Source: Chromera velia
Taxonomy: Eukaryota; Sar; Chromeraceae
DNA length: 35,049 nucleotides
NCBI GenBank assembly: GCA_018398765.1
Contig: JAHBMJ010004573.1
Coordinates: 1-35,049, forward strand
Reading direction: 5' to 3'
Every line of letters starts with the position of its first letter. Position 1 is the stretch's first letter. Below, piece after piece: positions 10,899 through 21,015 of the stretch. The notes below the pieces were generated by a model. The model did not search any database and was not told where the DNA came from. It was given only the letters and a program-made list of their open reading frames with translations. The position numbers and the translations under genes were made by a program.

Positions 10899-11163
10899 CT
10901 GAGTGAGTGCGTGTATGTGTGCACGCGCCTTTTTACGTCCCATCCATCTCTTTCGTTCCATTGCTGACCTCCTTTTGATATCATACACCAAAGAGAGTCC
11001 CGTCGGGATTTCCAATTCGTGAATTCTTTCCTCTGGGATGTCACAGAGGTCCATCAACAGACCCCTGATGGCGTTCTCGGAAGAGGAAATCAACACGTTC
11101 TTGCCCTGCCGAATTGCCTCGGGCTCAATTACTTCTCTGCATAGATATTGGCGCGCGCGCGCG

Positions 11164-11200
<37 letters not shown>

Positions 11201-14200
11201 AGAAGAGGAGGCCGGGGCTGCCTTTGAAATTCTTGAACAAACCGGCGAAGACAAACAGAAACCGAAAGCAGAAGTTCAGGGAGTGCACTGACGGCCTCTC
11301 TTTTCTTCTCTCTCGCACACAAAGCGCCGGACACAACGACACATGCAGCATGCACATAAGTTCACCGAGAGTTAAGAGCTTCGGAGGAAAAACAATCATT
11401 CAGACGGTATCCGAAGAAAGGGACTGCTTCAATAAAAGGAACACACACACACACACACACACACACGCGCGCACGCACCTACACAGACAGAGAGAGGGAG
11501 AGAAAGAGAGAGCAGCGTAGGCTTTTCCCAACAGCCCCCTTACCTGTAGAAAGGAATTGTCCTCCTCGTGCAATCGGACAGAGACTCGGTGCGGGGGAAT
11601 TTCCTGTGGAGCTCCGGTCGCCCGTGTGCCACAGACCGAACAAGGGACTCGAACACGGAGGGCCTGACGTCCCTCACGTACTTCTGATATCTGCAAGAAC
11701 CAAGGGAGGCAGCAAGGAGCAGGAGGTTTGTCTTGTTGCATGCAGAATCATGCAGTTCACATGTTATTTTCGCAAATGACTGTAACTCTCTATCTCCTTG
11801 TGGTCCTCCAGAATCGATCCTCCCTGTGCAGCTAGGGATAGAAAGAGGGGCGAGGGGCTGGGGGGGCAGAGGAGTCCTGTCCATAAATGGGAGTGTGTGG
11901 AAGGACAGGAAAAGAGAAAAGAGAAGAAGAGAAGAGGAGAAACGAGACCAAAAAATAGTGTATCTTGGAGGGAGGGTGGAACAGCAGTGCGATCGGACAA
12001 TATACAGAGAAGACATGTAGTGCCCTCCTTAGTTCTTGCGATTCCATTTTTCTGCCAGTCCGTCAGCATGCCCGACAGATGTTCTGGTCTACAAACTTTC
12101 CTGCTTCTCTCGCTAGCGCGTACGTCTGAAACTTACCCGGGCATTAATTTTCATCCAAATGCTTCTCACCCTTAGATCTTTCAAACAAATGTTATGCGGT
12201 GCCTGACTTACCTCTCATCATTCCCTGGGTAGTCTGCTGAGAAGGAGCTGATGGGAGGCGGTCTGCATCTGAACCCCCTTCTCCATTTTGTGAATTGACT
12301 GTCTCCGTGCTGCTGTTTGATCATCTTCTTGGACATTCCCGTCAAAGCCCCGTACATCCTCTCATTCAACCTCCAGGACTTCACAATCGGAAGCCACAAA
12401 TCGTCTAACTCATCCAAAACCAACCAGGCAGTCTCAATGGCACGAGTGAGCCAGGATGTGTAGACAACATCAAACTGCACACCATGATCTCTCAAAACCT
12501 TCCCTGCAGTCCGAGCCTCGTCTTTCCCTTCCTTAGCAAGGGGCACATCATTCCACCCCGTAAACAACCCGAGTTTGTTGAACTCTGTCTTGCCATGTCG
12601 GATAATCACAACAAGGGGAGAGGGCAGCTCGGAGTCTGATGACCCTGTGGGACGAGTCGCTTGGAAACTCTGCTGCTGCGACTGCTGCTGCTGCTGCTGG
12701 TGTTTTTGTTTGACTCCTGAAGCTTCTTCTTCTGCTGCTGTGTCAGCGGAACCACCCGCAGCATCCCTCCCCTCCTGGGCCTGCATCTCTCCCCCCCCCT
12801 CTGTGGCTGTGCCCCCCCCCTTCTCGCTGTTTGCCACTTTGACCAGCAGCTCTGTCATTTGATGCCTCTCCAAGGCCCCCGTCAGGGGCGAATGCGGGGG
12901 CACCACCTCGGCCTCCCTGTCTGAAGGGGAACAGGGCACCTGGTACCCCGGCACGTGCTGTGCCAGTTCGGCCTCTCTGTCCAGTGCTGCCCTCAGGATT
13001 CCCTTCTTCTCCAGGAAGGCTCCTGAGAGAGGAGGCACAGCCAGGTCCTGCTTGATCGGCCTCAGGTCGTTGTCAAATTTGTACACGAGGGGAATACCGT
13101 TCGGGATTCCAACCTGCACGCAGACAGGCGACACAACATCAATCGACAACATTCACCATTCAATGCTGCATCAATACACACATCCCGCAACCGATTTGAC
13201 AAACTGTGGGAAGAAAGAGAGGGGGATCATCAGATTATAGGCGAACCCAGCTAGGCAGAGCCGAAAGTCACATTTTGGCCCGGCCCGGCCCGTGCGAGCC
13301 GCCATTCACACCCCTGCCATCCCGCCCAGCCCGGCCCCGCAACTGACATGAGGTATCTGCTCTTCTGAAATATCATCCAGGTGTTTCACAATGCCCCTGA
13401 GAGAGTTTCCATGGGCCACAAGCATCACGTTCCTGCCCTCTGCCAGATCGGGAAGGATTCGGGAGTACCACAGAGGAAGGGCCCGGTTCATAGTGTCCTC
13501 CAGAGATTCTGTCACAGGAATTCGGTGGGGGGGGAGGTCTCTGTACCTCCGTTCGTTTCGGTGCCAGTATGGGTGGGTGGGGTCCATCGGGGGCGGTCGG
13601 GCTTTTAACCCCGCTCTCCAGCTCTGCACGATTTCTTCTCCTAGCTCAAGAGCCGTGCCCGGTTTGGATAGGCCCTCCAGCGCTCCGTACATCCGTTCAT
13701 TCAATCTCCAGCTTTTGTACACAGGTCGATAAACAGCGTGCAACTCTTTCAAGAGGATCCAGGAGGATCGGATTGCTCGCTTCAGGCGAGAGGTGTACAC
13801 AACGTCAATATCGTACCCATTTGCAAGCAGGAGACGGCCTGCGTGCTCAATCTCCCTTATCCCTCTGGAGCAGAGGTCTGCATCCACCCACCCTGTGAAG
13901 GTCTTGTTGAAGTTCCAGTCACTCTCGCCATGCCGAACAAGGATCAGAGAACCTGGCTTTTGACTGAAAAAGGAACGCTTGAGAGAGGACAAAACTTTAC
14001 CAATTCCGTTCACTTCAGTGACAGCATCGTCTGCTCCGAAGCCCAGTATATCTATACCGGAGAGCGCCAGGCTTGTGCGAAGGGCTTTTTGATCTTGCCC
14101 CTGACTATGATAGTGGTGTCTCTGAAGGGAAGCAGAGTTCAAGAAAGCCTCGACAGGCCCTCCCCCTGCCAGAACGATACAAAAGATCAGAAGAGACGGC

Positions 14201-14229
14201 AAAAGGAGACGACCGAAAAGTCGACACAT
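10155..14229 (-). CDS. Plastid-targeted tandem (two-domain) 2,3-BPG-dependent phosphoglycerate mutase
   Basis: This glycolytic enzyme family interconverts 3- and 2-phosphoglycerate. Five exons on the minus strand are 13348-14229, 12212-13113, 11544-11690, 10969-11136 and 10155-10479. All junctions are GT..AG and phase-consistent, giving about 807 residues from ATG 14227-14229 to a TGA stop. Residues 1-28 are a signal peptide (..GGGPVEA) followed by Phe29 and a basic Ser/His-rich stretch: a complex-plastid leader. Domain 1 (about 94-310) has LVRHGESDWN with H100, FTGW, NERMYGALEG with E178, and VAHGNSLRG with H273. A linker of about 140 residues follows, acidic and with a Gln-rich run near 431-443. 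Domain 2 (about 457-715) has IIRHGKTEFN with H467, FTGW, and NERMYGALTG. In domain 2 the second catalytic His is Ser (ISSSENAIRG, S663). The C-terminal extension is acidic (EGEEGEESEE). The enzyme is normally a single domain of about 250 residues, so this is a duplication/fusion. Confidence 0.88.
10496..10522 (+). repeat. (GA)n microsatellite in phosphoglycerate mutase intron 4
   Basis: The tract reads as (CT)n on the transcribed minus strand. It lies about 17 nt before the acceptor of exon 5 (exon starts at 10479), so it could serve as part of the polypyrimidine tract. Confidence 0.85.
10783..10890 (+). repeat. (CT)n and (GT)n microsatellites in phosphoglycerate mutase intron 4
   Basis: A pure CT tract at 10783-10809 is followed by mixed CG/TG words and a pure GT tract at 10862-10890. 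Both lie in the 489-nt intron 10480-10968. The minus-strand open frames across them are simple-sequence artefacts. Confidence 0.85.
11151..11196 (+). repeat. (GC)n(CA)n microsatellite next to a splice acceptor
   Basis: GC words at 11151-11163 run into CA units to 11196. On the minus strand this is (TG)n(CG)n ending about 15 nt before the acceptor of mutase exon 4 (exon starts at 11136). It lies within the 407-nt intron 11137-11543. Confidence 0.85.
11441..11478 (+). repeat. (AC)n microsatellite in mutase intron 3
   Basis: AC units at 11441-11466 grade into CGCGCAC words. This is the second dinucleotide tract in the same intron, near its 5' side on the minus strand. Confidence 0.85.
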
Positions 14230-14809
14230 TCTCTCTCTCCGACACCCTCAACCGGCCTTTAATCAAACAGTTTAGACTACGCTTCAACGAGACATTCTTG
14301 AGTTTCGCTGCAAAACACCTGTTATGCCTTGATCGAATGGAGCTTGCATGACTCAGCAAAGATGTATGGGCCTCGAGAAATTTCGAGAAAAGGGCCTAAG
14401 TCGCCGGGACCGACCGGCTTGCGGACCCCGCGGCAGGCATTCAGGATTCAATTGCGATCAATTGCGCGCGGCTTTGCATGGAAGGCGTGGCGGCGACTGC
14501 AGAGCCTTTAGCCGAGCGTTTGAGCATCGTCGCCGCATGTCGCCGCCACTCACCGTTTCCAAACAATATTTCAGCAAGAAAGATACATTCCAACAGAAGC
14601 AACAGCAAGAGCACTGAGAGAAGAGAATCTGAAAGACCGTCTGTGAAACAGTCGGTGAAAGCGAACGGATACCCCCTCGTGTGGAAGAGTCCGCTTCGTT
14701 TGACCCGGCTCCATGAGCACCCAGCAACTAGCCTCCTTCATTTTAGGGTGGATTGGTTCGACTGTGGTTCATGCTCACGTCTCTTATCCTCCTTTTTACC
14801 CCTGCCCAT
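14230..14809. other. Upstream region of the mutase gene and spacer
   Basis: The stretch holds the presumed 5' untranslated/promoter region of the minus-strand mutase gene (start 14229) and then a dispersed repeat copy (14478-14674). No TATA-like element stands out. The last nine bases, 14801-14809 (CCTGCCCAT), are one half of the target duplication of the adjoining transposon. Confidence 0.5.
14478..14674 (+). repeat. Dispersed ~200-bp repeat, copy 1
   Basis: This segment is closely similar, in the same orientation, to 25898-26101. Shared landmarks are GTGGCGGCG, CGTTTGAGCATCGTCG, CCGTTTCCAAACAATATTTC and GAAACAGTCGGT. Differences are scattered substitutions and a short insertion in the second copy. 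No terminal repeats or target duplication were found, so its class is unknown. Confidence 0.8.
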
Positions 14810-16219
14810 CTAGGGTATGACATAAAAAAATTAAAAAAATAAAAATTAATTATAACCTCCCCTCCCTAGGGTTTTAAACAAAAACCTACACTCTAAAAGT
14901 ATGTTTTTTATGGTTCTGAGCCAAAAAGAACCACATTACAACATAAATAGAGTTACTAGCTTGTAAATCTTTTCAGTTCTGGCAAGAAAACTGCTAGGTG
15001 CCAGGTAAAGTTCCAAAATGTCTAGAAGGGTGGTTCAGGAACTCAAAACAGAACTCACTTGAACTGGCTGGAACCGATAAGAACTAACTTCTTGTACACT
15101 TTCTATGCATTTAGCTCTCATAAGACTGCTCTTCTGACTCTTAAAAGGCTGTTTCAAGACGTGCAAGCTCTTCAGTCTCAACTCTCAGACCATCTTCAAC
15201 CACAACTGCCTCATGAACCAAAAAAAAAATGTTACTGATCGGAATGTTGTCTAATTGAGGCATACATGAACGGCGCATTGTGAAAGGAGAAAAAATTATA
15301 ACAGCATTGGAATTTTCACTTGCTGAAATGGCAGTCGATTTATATAAAATCACACAGGCAGATAGATGCTTGTTTTTGATAATGTGTGCAACTTGAGACA
15401 ACCCAATACTCCTCCCTTTTTTCGTAACAGGATGTTTGTCACTTGGGTCAACTAGGATGACACTAAAGACCACGGCAAGTGAAGTTTGTTTCTCTCAGTT
15501 TCTCTCTATTGTTTATATATTAAGAGCATATCAGAGGCAAGGAATCGTTTTCTACATCTCTCACTGTCTTATGACAAGCCGTTCTTTATCTGCTTTTGCT
15601 TTTGACGAAGCTTAGCCTTTCATTCATTTTGTGTCCGCCTCATCACATACATGCCCCTTTGTTGCATCGATCATTAACAAAAGATGGATCCCTATTGCCC
15701 TGGGCTAAGCCCCTGCCTCGTTCCATCTGTCTAGCCGTTGTTTTTGCGTTTGTGCGGGGACTGGTTCGATTCATTCTGCTTCATTTAACCGTTTGAGACT
15801 GACTGAGATCATTTATGTCATTTGTCTGGTCATGCATGACTCTGATTGACCGTCATACATAAGTCTGATCAATCATAGAAAGCTAAATCATCAGTTGAGA
15901 GTTTGGTTTGGATGGTTCAAGCCCGGTTCTCATGGTTTTGATTGGGTTCCTTCTGGTTCAGAAAAGTTCCAATAGTTCTTGTCTCTGTTCATTCGGTTCA
16001 TGAATCAATGATCAGAACCGGAAGTAACACGGACCTCAGAACTAACTGTAACCACTTAGAACTTACTTGAACCTTAGACCTATACTCTAATTAGTAGTTT
16101 TTTAGGGTTCTTTTACTTTTTAAAGTTTGTAAATTGGGTTAAAGTTTTATTTTTTTATCAAAAAAGTTGTAGGAACCACACATGTAGTTAGGGATCGTCC
16201 GTAGAGTGTCATACCCTAG
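14810..16219. mobile_element. Mutator-like element, copy 2 (1,410 bp)
   Basis: The perfect 13-bp terminal inverted repeats are CTAGGGTATGACA and TGTCATACCCTAG. The flanks are an exact 9-bp target duplication, CCTGCCCAT (14801-14809 and 16220-16228). It aligns over its whole length with 4237-5963 but carries an internal deletion matching 4881-5188 of that copy. The deletion junction has an AGG shared by both sides, as expected from microhomology-mediated loss. A 9-bp duplication is the classic Mutator signature. The intact ends and exact duplication suggest a fairly recent insertion. Confidence 0.88.
15141..15473 (-). pseudogene. 5'-truncated copy of the element-borne protein gene
   Basis: The frame matches the C-terminal half of the protein at 4538-5107: both contain VDPSDKHPVTKKGRSIGL, then a VAHII-NKHLSACVI segment and ETEELARLETAF. 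The N-terminal half, including the BAH/chromo-like segment, is removed by the element's internal deletion. The final acidic tail is lost to an early stop, so this copy ends at LETAF. It is very unlikely to make the full protein. Confidence 0.7.
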
Positions 16220-16228
16220 CCTGCCCAT

Positions 16229-16843
16229 TCTTCACGCCTTGGGTCGAGTGGGAGCTCTGTTTCAATCGGTGCCCCGTGAACACATATTCTTCATGCCCCT
16301 GCCACATTCTGTCTGACTCGTACCCGCACATACGATTACACCGGATCATCGCCCGGTCACACACATTCGCATCTCTGACTCGTGCCCTTCTCTGACTCGT
16401 ACCCCTGCGCACATTCTCTCTGACTTGTACGCCTGCACGCATTCTCTCTGATAGGTGCCCCTCCGCACATTCTGTCTGACTCGTGCCCCGTACATATGGT
16501 GACACCGGATCATCGCCCGGTCACACATATTCGCACCCATTCCTCGTGCCCCTGCGTATATTCTCTCTGACTCGTGCCCCTGCACGCATTCTCTCTGACA
16601 GGTGCCCCTGCGCACATTCTGTCTGACTCGTGCCCCGCACATACGGTGATACCGGATCATCGCCCGGTCACACACATTCACACCCATTCCTCGTGTCCCT
16701 ACACACATTTTCTCTGACTCGTATCCCTGCGCACATCCTCTCTGACTGGTGCCCATGCACATGTTTTGTCTGACCCGTGCCTCTGCGCACATTCTCTCTG
16801 ACTCGTGCCCGTGCGCACATTCTCTCTGACTGGTGCCCATGCA
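16229..16843 (+). repeat. Satellite A: 28-bp tandem units with a higher-order repeat
   Basis: The basic unit of 28 bp is built on CGCACATTCTCTCTGACTCG followed by TGCCCGTG-like sequence; adjacent units at 16787-16843 show the spacing clearly. A longer module marked by ACCGGATCATCGCCCGGTCA recurs near 16337, 16504 and 16649, about 145-170 bp apart. Because 28 is not a multiple of three, any frame through the array returns only every three units; the minus-strand open frames (ESERMCA-like) are artefacts of the repeat. Confidence 0.85.
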
Positions 16844-17712
16844 CTGTAGTGTCCTACCTCCGGGAAGAGTGACCTCTCTTCTCTCTTGGCTTCTCTTAGC
16901 TTTGCTTTGCGCGTGGCTTATGAGTCAGACCCCTCATGTGGCTGAGAGCACGAGCATACGGGGGAGCGCCTTCATGTTTTCACTGTCTCCTAAGACTTTC
17001 CTTCTCGTTTCCCTCTGCTGCTTTGAAGCGTTTTATGCTCTACCTGGCTTCCTCCTTTAAGAAAAAGAGACTGGAAGAGGTGAAGAGGAAATGAGTAGAG
17101 GAAGAAGAAAGAGGGAACGAATCTTGAGGGCGAGAGAGAGAGATATCTGTTTCAACGAGAAAAGAAAAGAAGCGAGGGGACAGCCCGTGCATGTCTCTTT
17201 GTCGCTTCTGCCTCTTCTCCCTGCAGGGGGATGTCGGTACTTTGGAAGCCCTCTGGGTTCTCTGGGTATCGCCTCTCCCCCCCGCAGCACGGGAGTTGAT
17301 GGGAGCCTTAGTGGAGCCAGCCGTCTCTGCGCAAGCGTCTGCGTGGAACCAGATGGTGTACCGCCACGCGTCTCCCTCCGATAGGTCTGACCGATTGTCG
17401 TTCGTTCGTTGATGTCTGTTGTCTTGCTTTGCCTTTTCCTACCTCTGTCACTTTAGGTGTGTCTCTCTCTCACGTATTTCCACTGCACTCGGTTGTTTAC
17501 CCCGTCTGCATCCGTTGTATATGGTTGATCTATGGTGTTTGTGACAGCAAGCGAAGAGGCGCGCATGCAAGAAGGATCGAGCGGCGGCGATGGAATGGCG
17601 GTACCGGAGGTAGGACACTACATATCCCCCTATGAATGACTGTGTCAAAGACAGTGCGAAAAGGACCGAGTGGCGGCGGTGGAACGGCGGTGCTGGAGGT
17701 AGGACACTACAG
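16844..17712. mobile_element. 869-bp element with 18-bp inverted termini inside satellite A
   Basis: The left end CTGTAGTGTCCTACCTCC is matched by its exact reverse complement at the right end. Satellite A sequence resumes on the far side (TACACATTCTGTCTGACTCG), so this is an insertion. The right terminus is duplicated: a 48-bp block ending GGAGGTAGGACACTACA occurs at about 17574-17621 and again at about 17665-17711, 91 bp apart. No clean target duplication was found (TGCA versus TACA at best). Short open frames at 16833-17060 (+) and 17091-17412 (+) have no recognised product; a possible splice acceptor CTCCCTGCAG ends near 17226. Confidence 0.65.
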
Positions 17713-17860
17713 TACACATTCTGTCTGACTCGTGCCTCTGCGCACATTTTCTCTGACTCATGCCCGTGCGTACATTCTCTCTGACTTGTGCTCCTGTGCA
17801 CATTCTCTCTGCTTCCTGCCCATGCAAACACGATTACACCGGATCATCACCGGGTCACAC
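17713..17860 (+). repeat. Satellite A, continuation
   Basis: The 28-bp units continue after the inserted element, ending with another ACCGGATCATC module near 17837-17855 that has CACCGGGTCA in place of the usual GCCCGGTCA. Confidence 0.8.
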
Positions 17861-18349
17861 ACTCATTCCTCAGTCCCCTGCACACCGCGTTCTTCTTGTT
17901 CTTGAGCATTCGATCCTTGTGCTCCCCTGACCATATACATTCTGCTTGCTCCTGAGCACATTTTTATCTCCTGTCACTGCGTACCGCATTCTTCTTGCCC
18001 CTATGAACGAGCACACTCTGTTTACATACCATTGCGCACACGATTATTACTGAGCCAGACAGTCTGAGTCAGAACCCTCGTACTCCAGAGCATCTTCGGT
18101 CTTCGTGTCTCTTTTCACATGTTTACATTGCTAGTTCACATTAATGCTGCTTCACCTGAAAGCATTCTGTTCTCGGGTTCCTCCATACACATTTTTCCTT
18201 CTATCGCGCACACCCTGTTTTGTCTATCAACATCCAAGCTATCCTCATGAACGCATTTTATAGTCTTTGGCCATACGAGTCGTTGAAGAATTTTTGGGAT
18301 CAAAGCAAAGAACTCAGGCCGATGCACTCATGGTAAGAACCCTCGCACT
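17861..18349. other. Decayed satellite sequence, no gene
   Basis: The sequence keeps CATTCT, TTCTTG and GCACAC words from the flanking satellites but without a clear period. No open frame has recognisable content. Confidence 0.5.
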
Positions 18350-18920
18350 TCATCCCTCTGCATTCCTTTCTTCTTGTACACGATGATGAGCAAAAATCCT
18401 TATCTGCATCCCTTCTCGCTTGCACCCAAACGAAAGTAAAGATCCCTCTCTGCAATCATTCCTTCTTACAGACAAGGAGCACACCGATCCCTCTCTGTCC
18501 ATTCGTTCCTTTTGCGCAGGCAGCGAAGGGTGAAAATCCCTTTCTCTGCATCCATTCCTCCTTGCAGACCTAAATTGCAGATACAGATCCATCTGCATTC
18601 CTTTCTTCCTGCACACAGTGAAGGGCAAGATCCCTCTCTACATTCCTGCTTGCTTGCAGCCAGACAAAGGCAAAGGTCCCTATCTGCATTCATTCTTTCT
18701 TTCAAACAAGGGGAACCCAGATCTCTCTCTCAGCATTCATTCCTTTCTTGCAAAAAGCGAAGGGCACAGATGCATCTCTTTGCATTCACTCCTTCTTGTA
18801 GACAGCGAAGGGCAAGAATCAATCCCTCTGTATCCACTCCTCTTTACGGACAGGGATAATTCTGAAGGCTACAAACCATCCTCTGCATGTATACATTCTG
18901 GCTTACAGACAGGCAAGGGT

Positions 18921-18952
<32 letters not shown>

Positions 18953-19571
18953 ACACACATTCTAGCACACATTCTTTAACGCCTGCAGACAGTGAAGCGC
19001 ACAATTCCCTCTCTCTATATTCATTCCTTCTTGCAGATGGCCGAGGACAGAGATCCTTCTCTACAGTTATTCAAGGTTCATTCCGCCTCGCAGAAAGGGA
19101 AGCTCACGGATCCCTCTCTCTGCATTCATTCTGTCTTGCAGATAGGATAGGACAGAGACCCCTCTCTGTATCCATTCTCAGATTCATTCCGCCTCCCAGA
19201 GAGAAGCACACAGATCCCTCTCTCTGCAGTCATTCCTTCTTGCAGATAGGACAGGACAGAGATCCCTCTCTGCATCTATTCTCAGATTCATTCCGCCTCC
19301 CAGAGAGAAGCGGACAGATCCCTCTCTCGGCATTCTTTCCTTCTTGCAGATAGAACAGGACAGAGATCGCTCTCTGCATTCATTCTCAGATTCATCCCGC
19401 CTCCCAGAGAGAAGCGCACAGATCCCTCTCTCTGCATTGAAATTTCTTTGCTTCTTGCGAATGGATAGCGCAGAGATTGTTCTCTGCATTGATTCTCAGA
19501 GTCATCCCGCCTTGCAAACAGCCAGAGCAAAGCTCCCTCTATGCATTCCTTCCTTCTTGCAGACAACGAAG
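18350..19571 (+). repeat. Satellite B: irregular repeats of a CAGATCCCTCTCTGCATTC theme
   Basis: The array is made of words such as CATTCCTTCTTGCAGACAG, GAAGGGCACAGATC and CCTCTCTGCATTCATTC, at roughly 60-bp spacing. From 19140 a longer module with TTCATTCCGCCTCCCAGAGAG repeats about every 118 bp. A CT tract lies near 18925-18952. Open frames on both strands here are repeat artefacts. Confidence 0.75.
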
Positions 19572-19575
19572 GACA

Positions 19576-20334
19576 AACAGAGTGGACTCCAAAGTAGGAC
19601 TTAGTGGAATTCAAAGTGACTTTTAAATTTACTATATTCTAGCTTCATTATAAAGTAAAACTAGGTTACTTAAAGCAATCTAAAGTTTTTAAGAGCATTT
19701 AAAATCGCTATTTCTGTACGAACCTGCTCAAATGTGCTCAAAAGACTGGTTGATTAGCTAAGGTGCATGGTCGGAAAAATTATGATCACCGCGGCACGTG
19801 AAAGTTAGTGAATGTTACCTGCAAAGAAATATACAGGCACAACACTAATGGATATGTTCAACAGCAATGTTTAGCGCCGCTAATCAAATACAAAGAATTG
19901 CTTCTTCTACAAGGGAGACAGTGCAGGAAGGAGGGCTTCATAGCTAGGCTGGTCACACCGGACAGGGGTCGGAGAGGATTTTGAAGAACAAAGCACAGAG
20001 ACAACATAACGCAACATAATTCTAGCTATTCACAAAGAACTCATACTACACAGCGTAAAAGCTTGCAACGGCTTGCAAATTGTTCTGTGTGTGTCAATGA
20101 GAAATTATGAAAAAGAAGGACAGGTCTGTAGGTAGATCGAGATGTTCAGAAGGAAACCAGTACGAAGTGCCACAAATGAGAAAGGATGAGCGAGTAAGGA
20201 GCACTCGCGTCAGAATAGTATGGACCGCTTTAAAAGACTGACATACACGGAGCAAGTGGAAGACATTCAAATGCATAAAAACTGAGCGATTAGTCTGGGT
20301 GGAAAAATGTCTGCCACGACTGAGAGCTGTGCAA
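19576..20334 (+). repeat. Left ~750-bp terminal inverted repeat arm
   Basis: The arm pairs with 23414-24163. It is non-coding, AT-rich at its outer 130 bp, and includes landmarks such as GAGGGCTTCATAGCTAGGCT that are mirrored in the other arm. It directly abuts the inner inverted repeat near 20335-20352. Confidence 0.85.
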
Positions 20335-20352
20335 CCCTAATGAATTGGGAGT

Positions 20353-20640
20353 TGAATTGGGCGTCGAATTGGTAGTACTACAAATTTTTTACCACCAGTA
20401 ACTCCCAATTTTAAAAAATTGGTACCTAGTCTAGTGAAAGAAGTACATGGAGTTTGAAGCTAAAATTTTGTGTATGGGCTAGACAGGGGCTCACTAGTCA
20501 TTAGACTCTAATTCATTACTAGGAACAACTTGAAATTCTACGAACACTTAGAGTCACTTAAAAATTGGGAGTTACCAATTTTGTTCTAGGACTTAGTCTA
20601 ACTACCAATTTTTAAGAAAATTAACACCAATTTTTTTTTT
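20353..20640 (+). repeat. Left inner inverted repeat (~290 bp)
   Basis: The reverse complement is found at about 22090-22386, beginning with TTGAATTGGGCGTCGAATTGG-type sequence at the outer edge. The segment contains many AATTGG/CCAATT words, usually extended to AAAAATTGG or CCAATTTTT. A partial second copy of the outer edge (TGAATTGGGAG) precedes it at 20341. Confidence 0.8.
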
Positions 20641-21015
20641 TTACTACTAATTTTATAACTTCTCCTAGAAAGTAAAATATATGTGGAAAGAAAGAACGCT
20701 GTATAATAGAACAGTGTTGCGGCTGCACAGAACTTCATAAATCCATAAGTTTTATATAGTTTCATAGTTTTATTCATGCTCGAAGTCCCTCCTGGCGTGA
20801 TACATCGGCAAAATATGTTTGCATGGCTTTCTTTCTCTTGCATAACCACACAAAAACCAGATCTTCCAGAATAAAACGATCATATGAATAACGTCCCCCC
20901 TGTAGGATAAAACGTTTGCAAACCTTCTTACAATACGATTCAAAGCCATAGTATTTCGCTGTGTTCAATCCCCCAAACCGGCGGATCCACACCTAATGAA
21001 CTGGCGTCCGTATAG
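20641..21015. other. Non-coding stretch between the inner inverted repeat and the gene
   Basis: Mostly AT-rich sequence with no supported coding region. It could contain promoter and 5' exons of the gene at 21016-21948. The last two bases (AG, 21014-21015, in CGTATAG) are a possible acceptor for the first visible exon. Confidence 0.4.

Noticed and set aside
13391-14351. Plus-strand frames opposite the mutase gene, up to 174 codons
   Set aside because: Shadows of the GC-rich mutase exon 1; the minus strand has clear homology and splice sites.
16209-16840. Minus-strand frames rich in ESERMCAGARVRQNV repeats
   Set aside because: They are translated 28-bp satellite units; the unit is not a multiple of three and frames break at each variant.
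18350-19614. Several frames of 80-144 codons on both strands
   Set aside because: Satellite B artefacts without consistent codon use.
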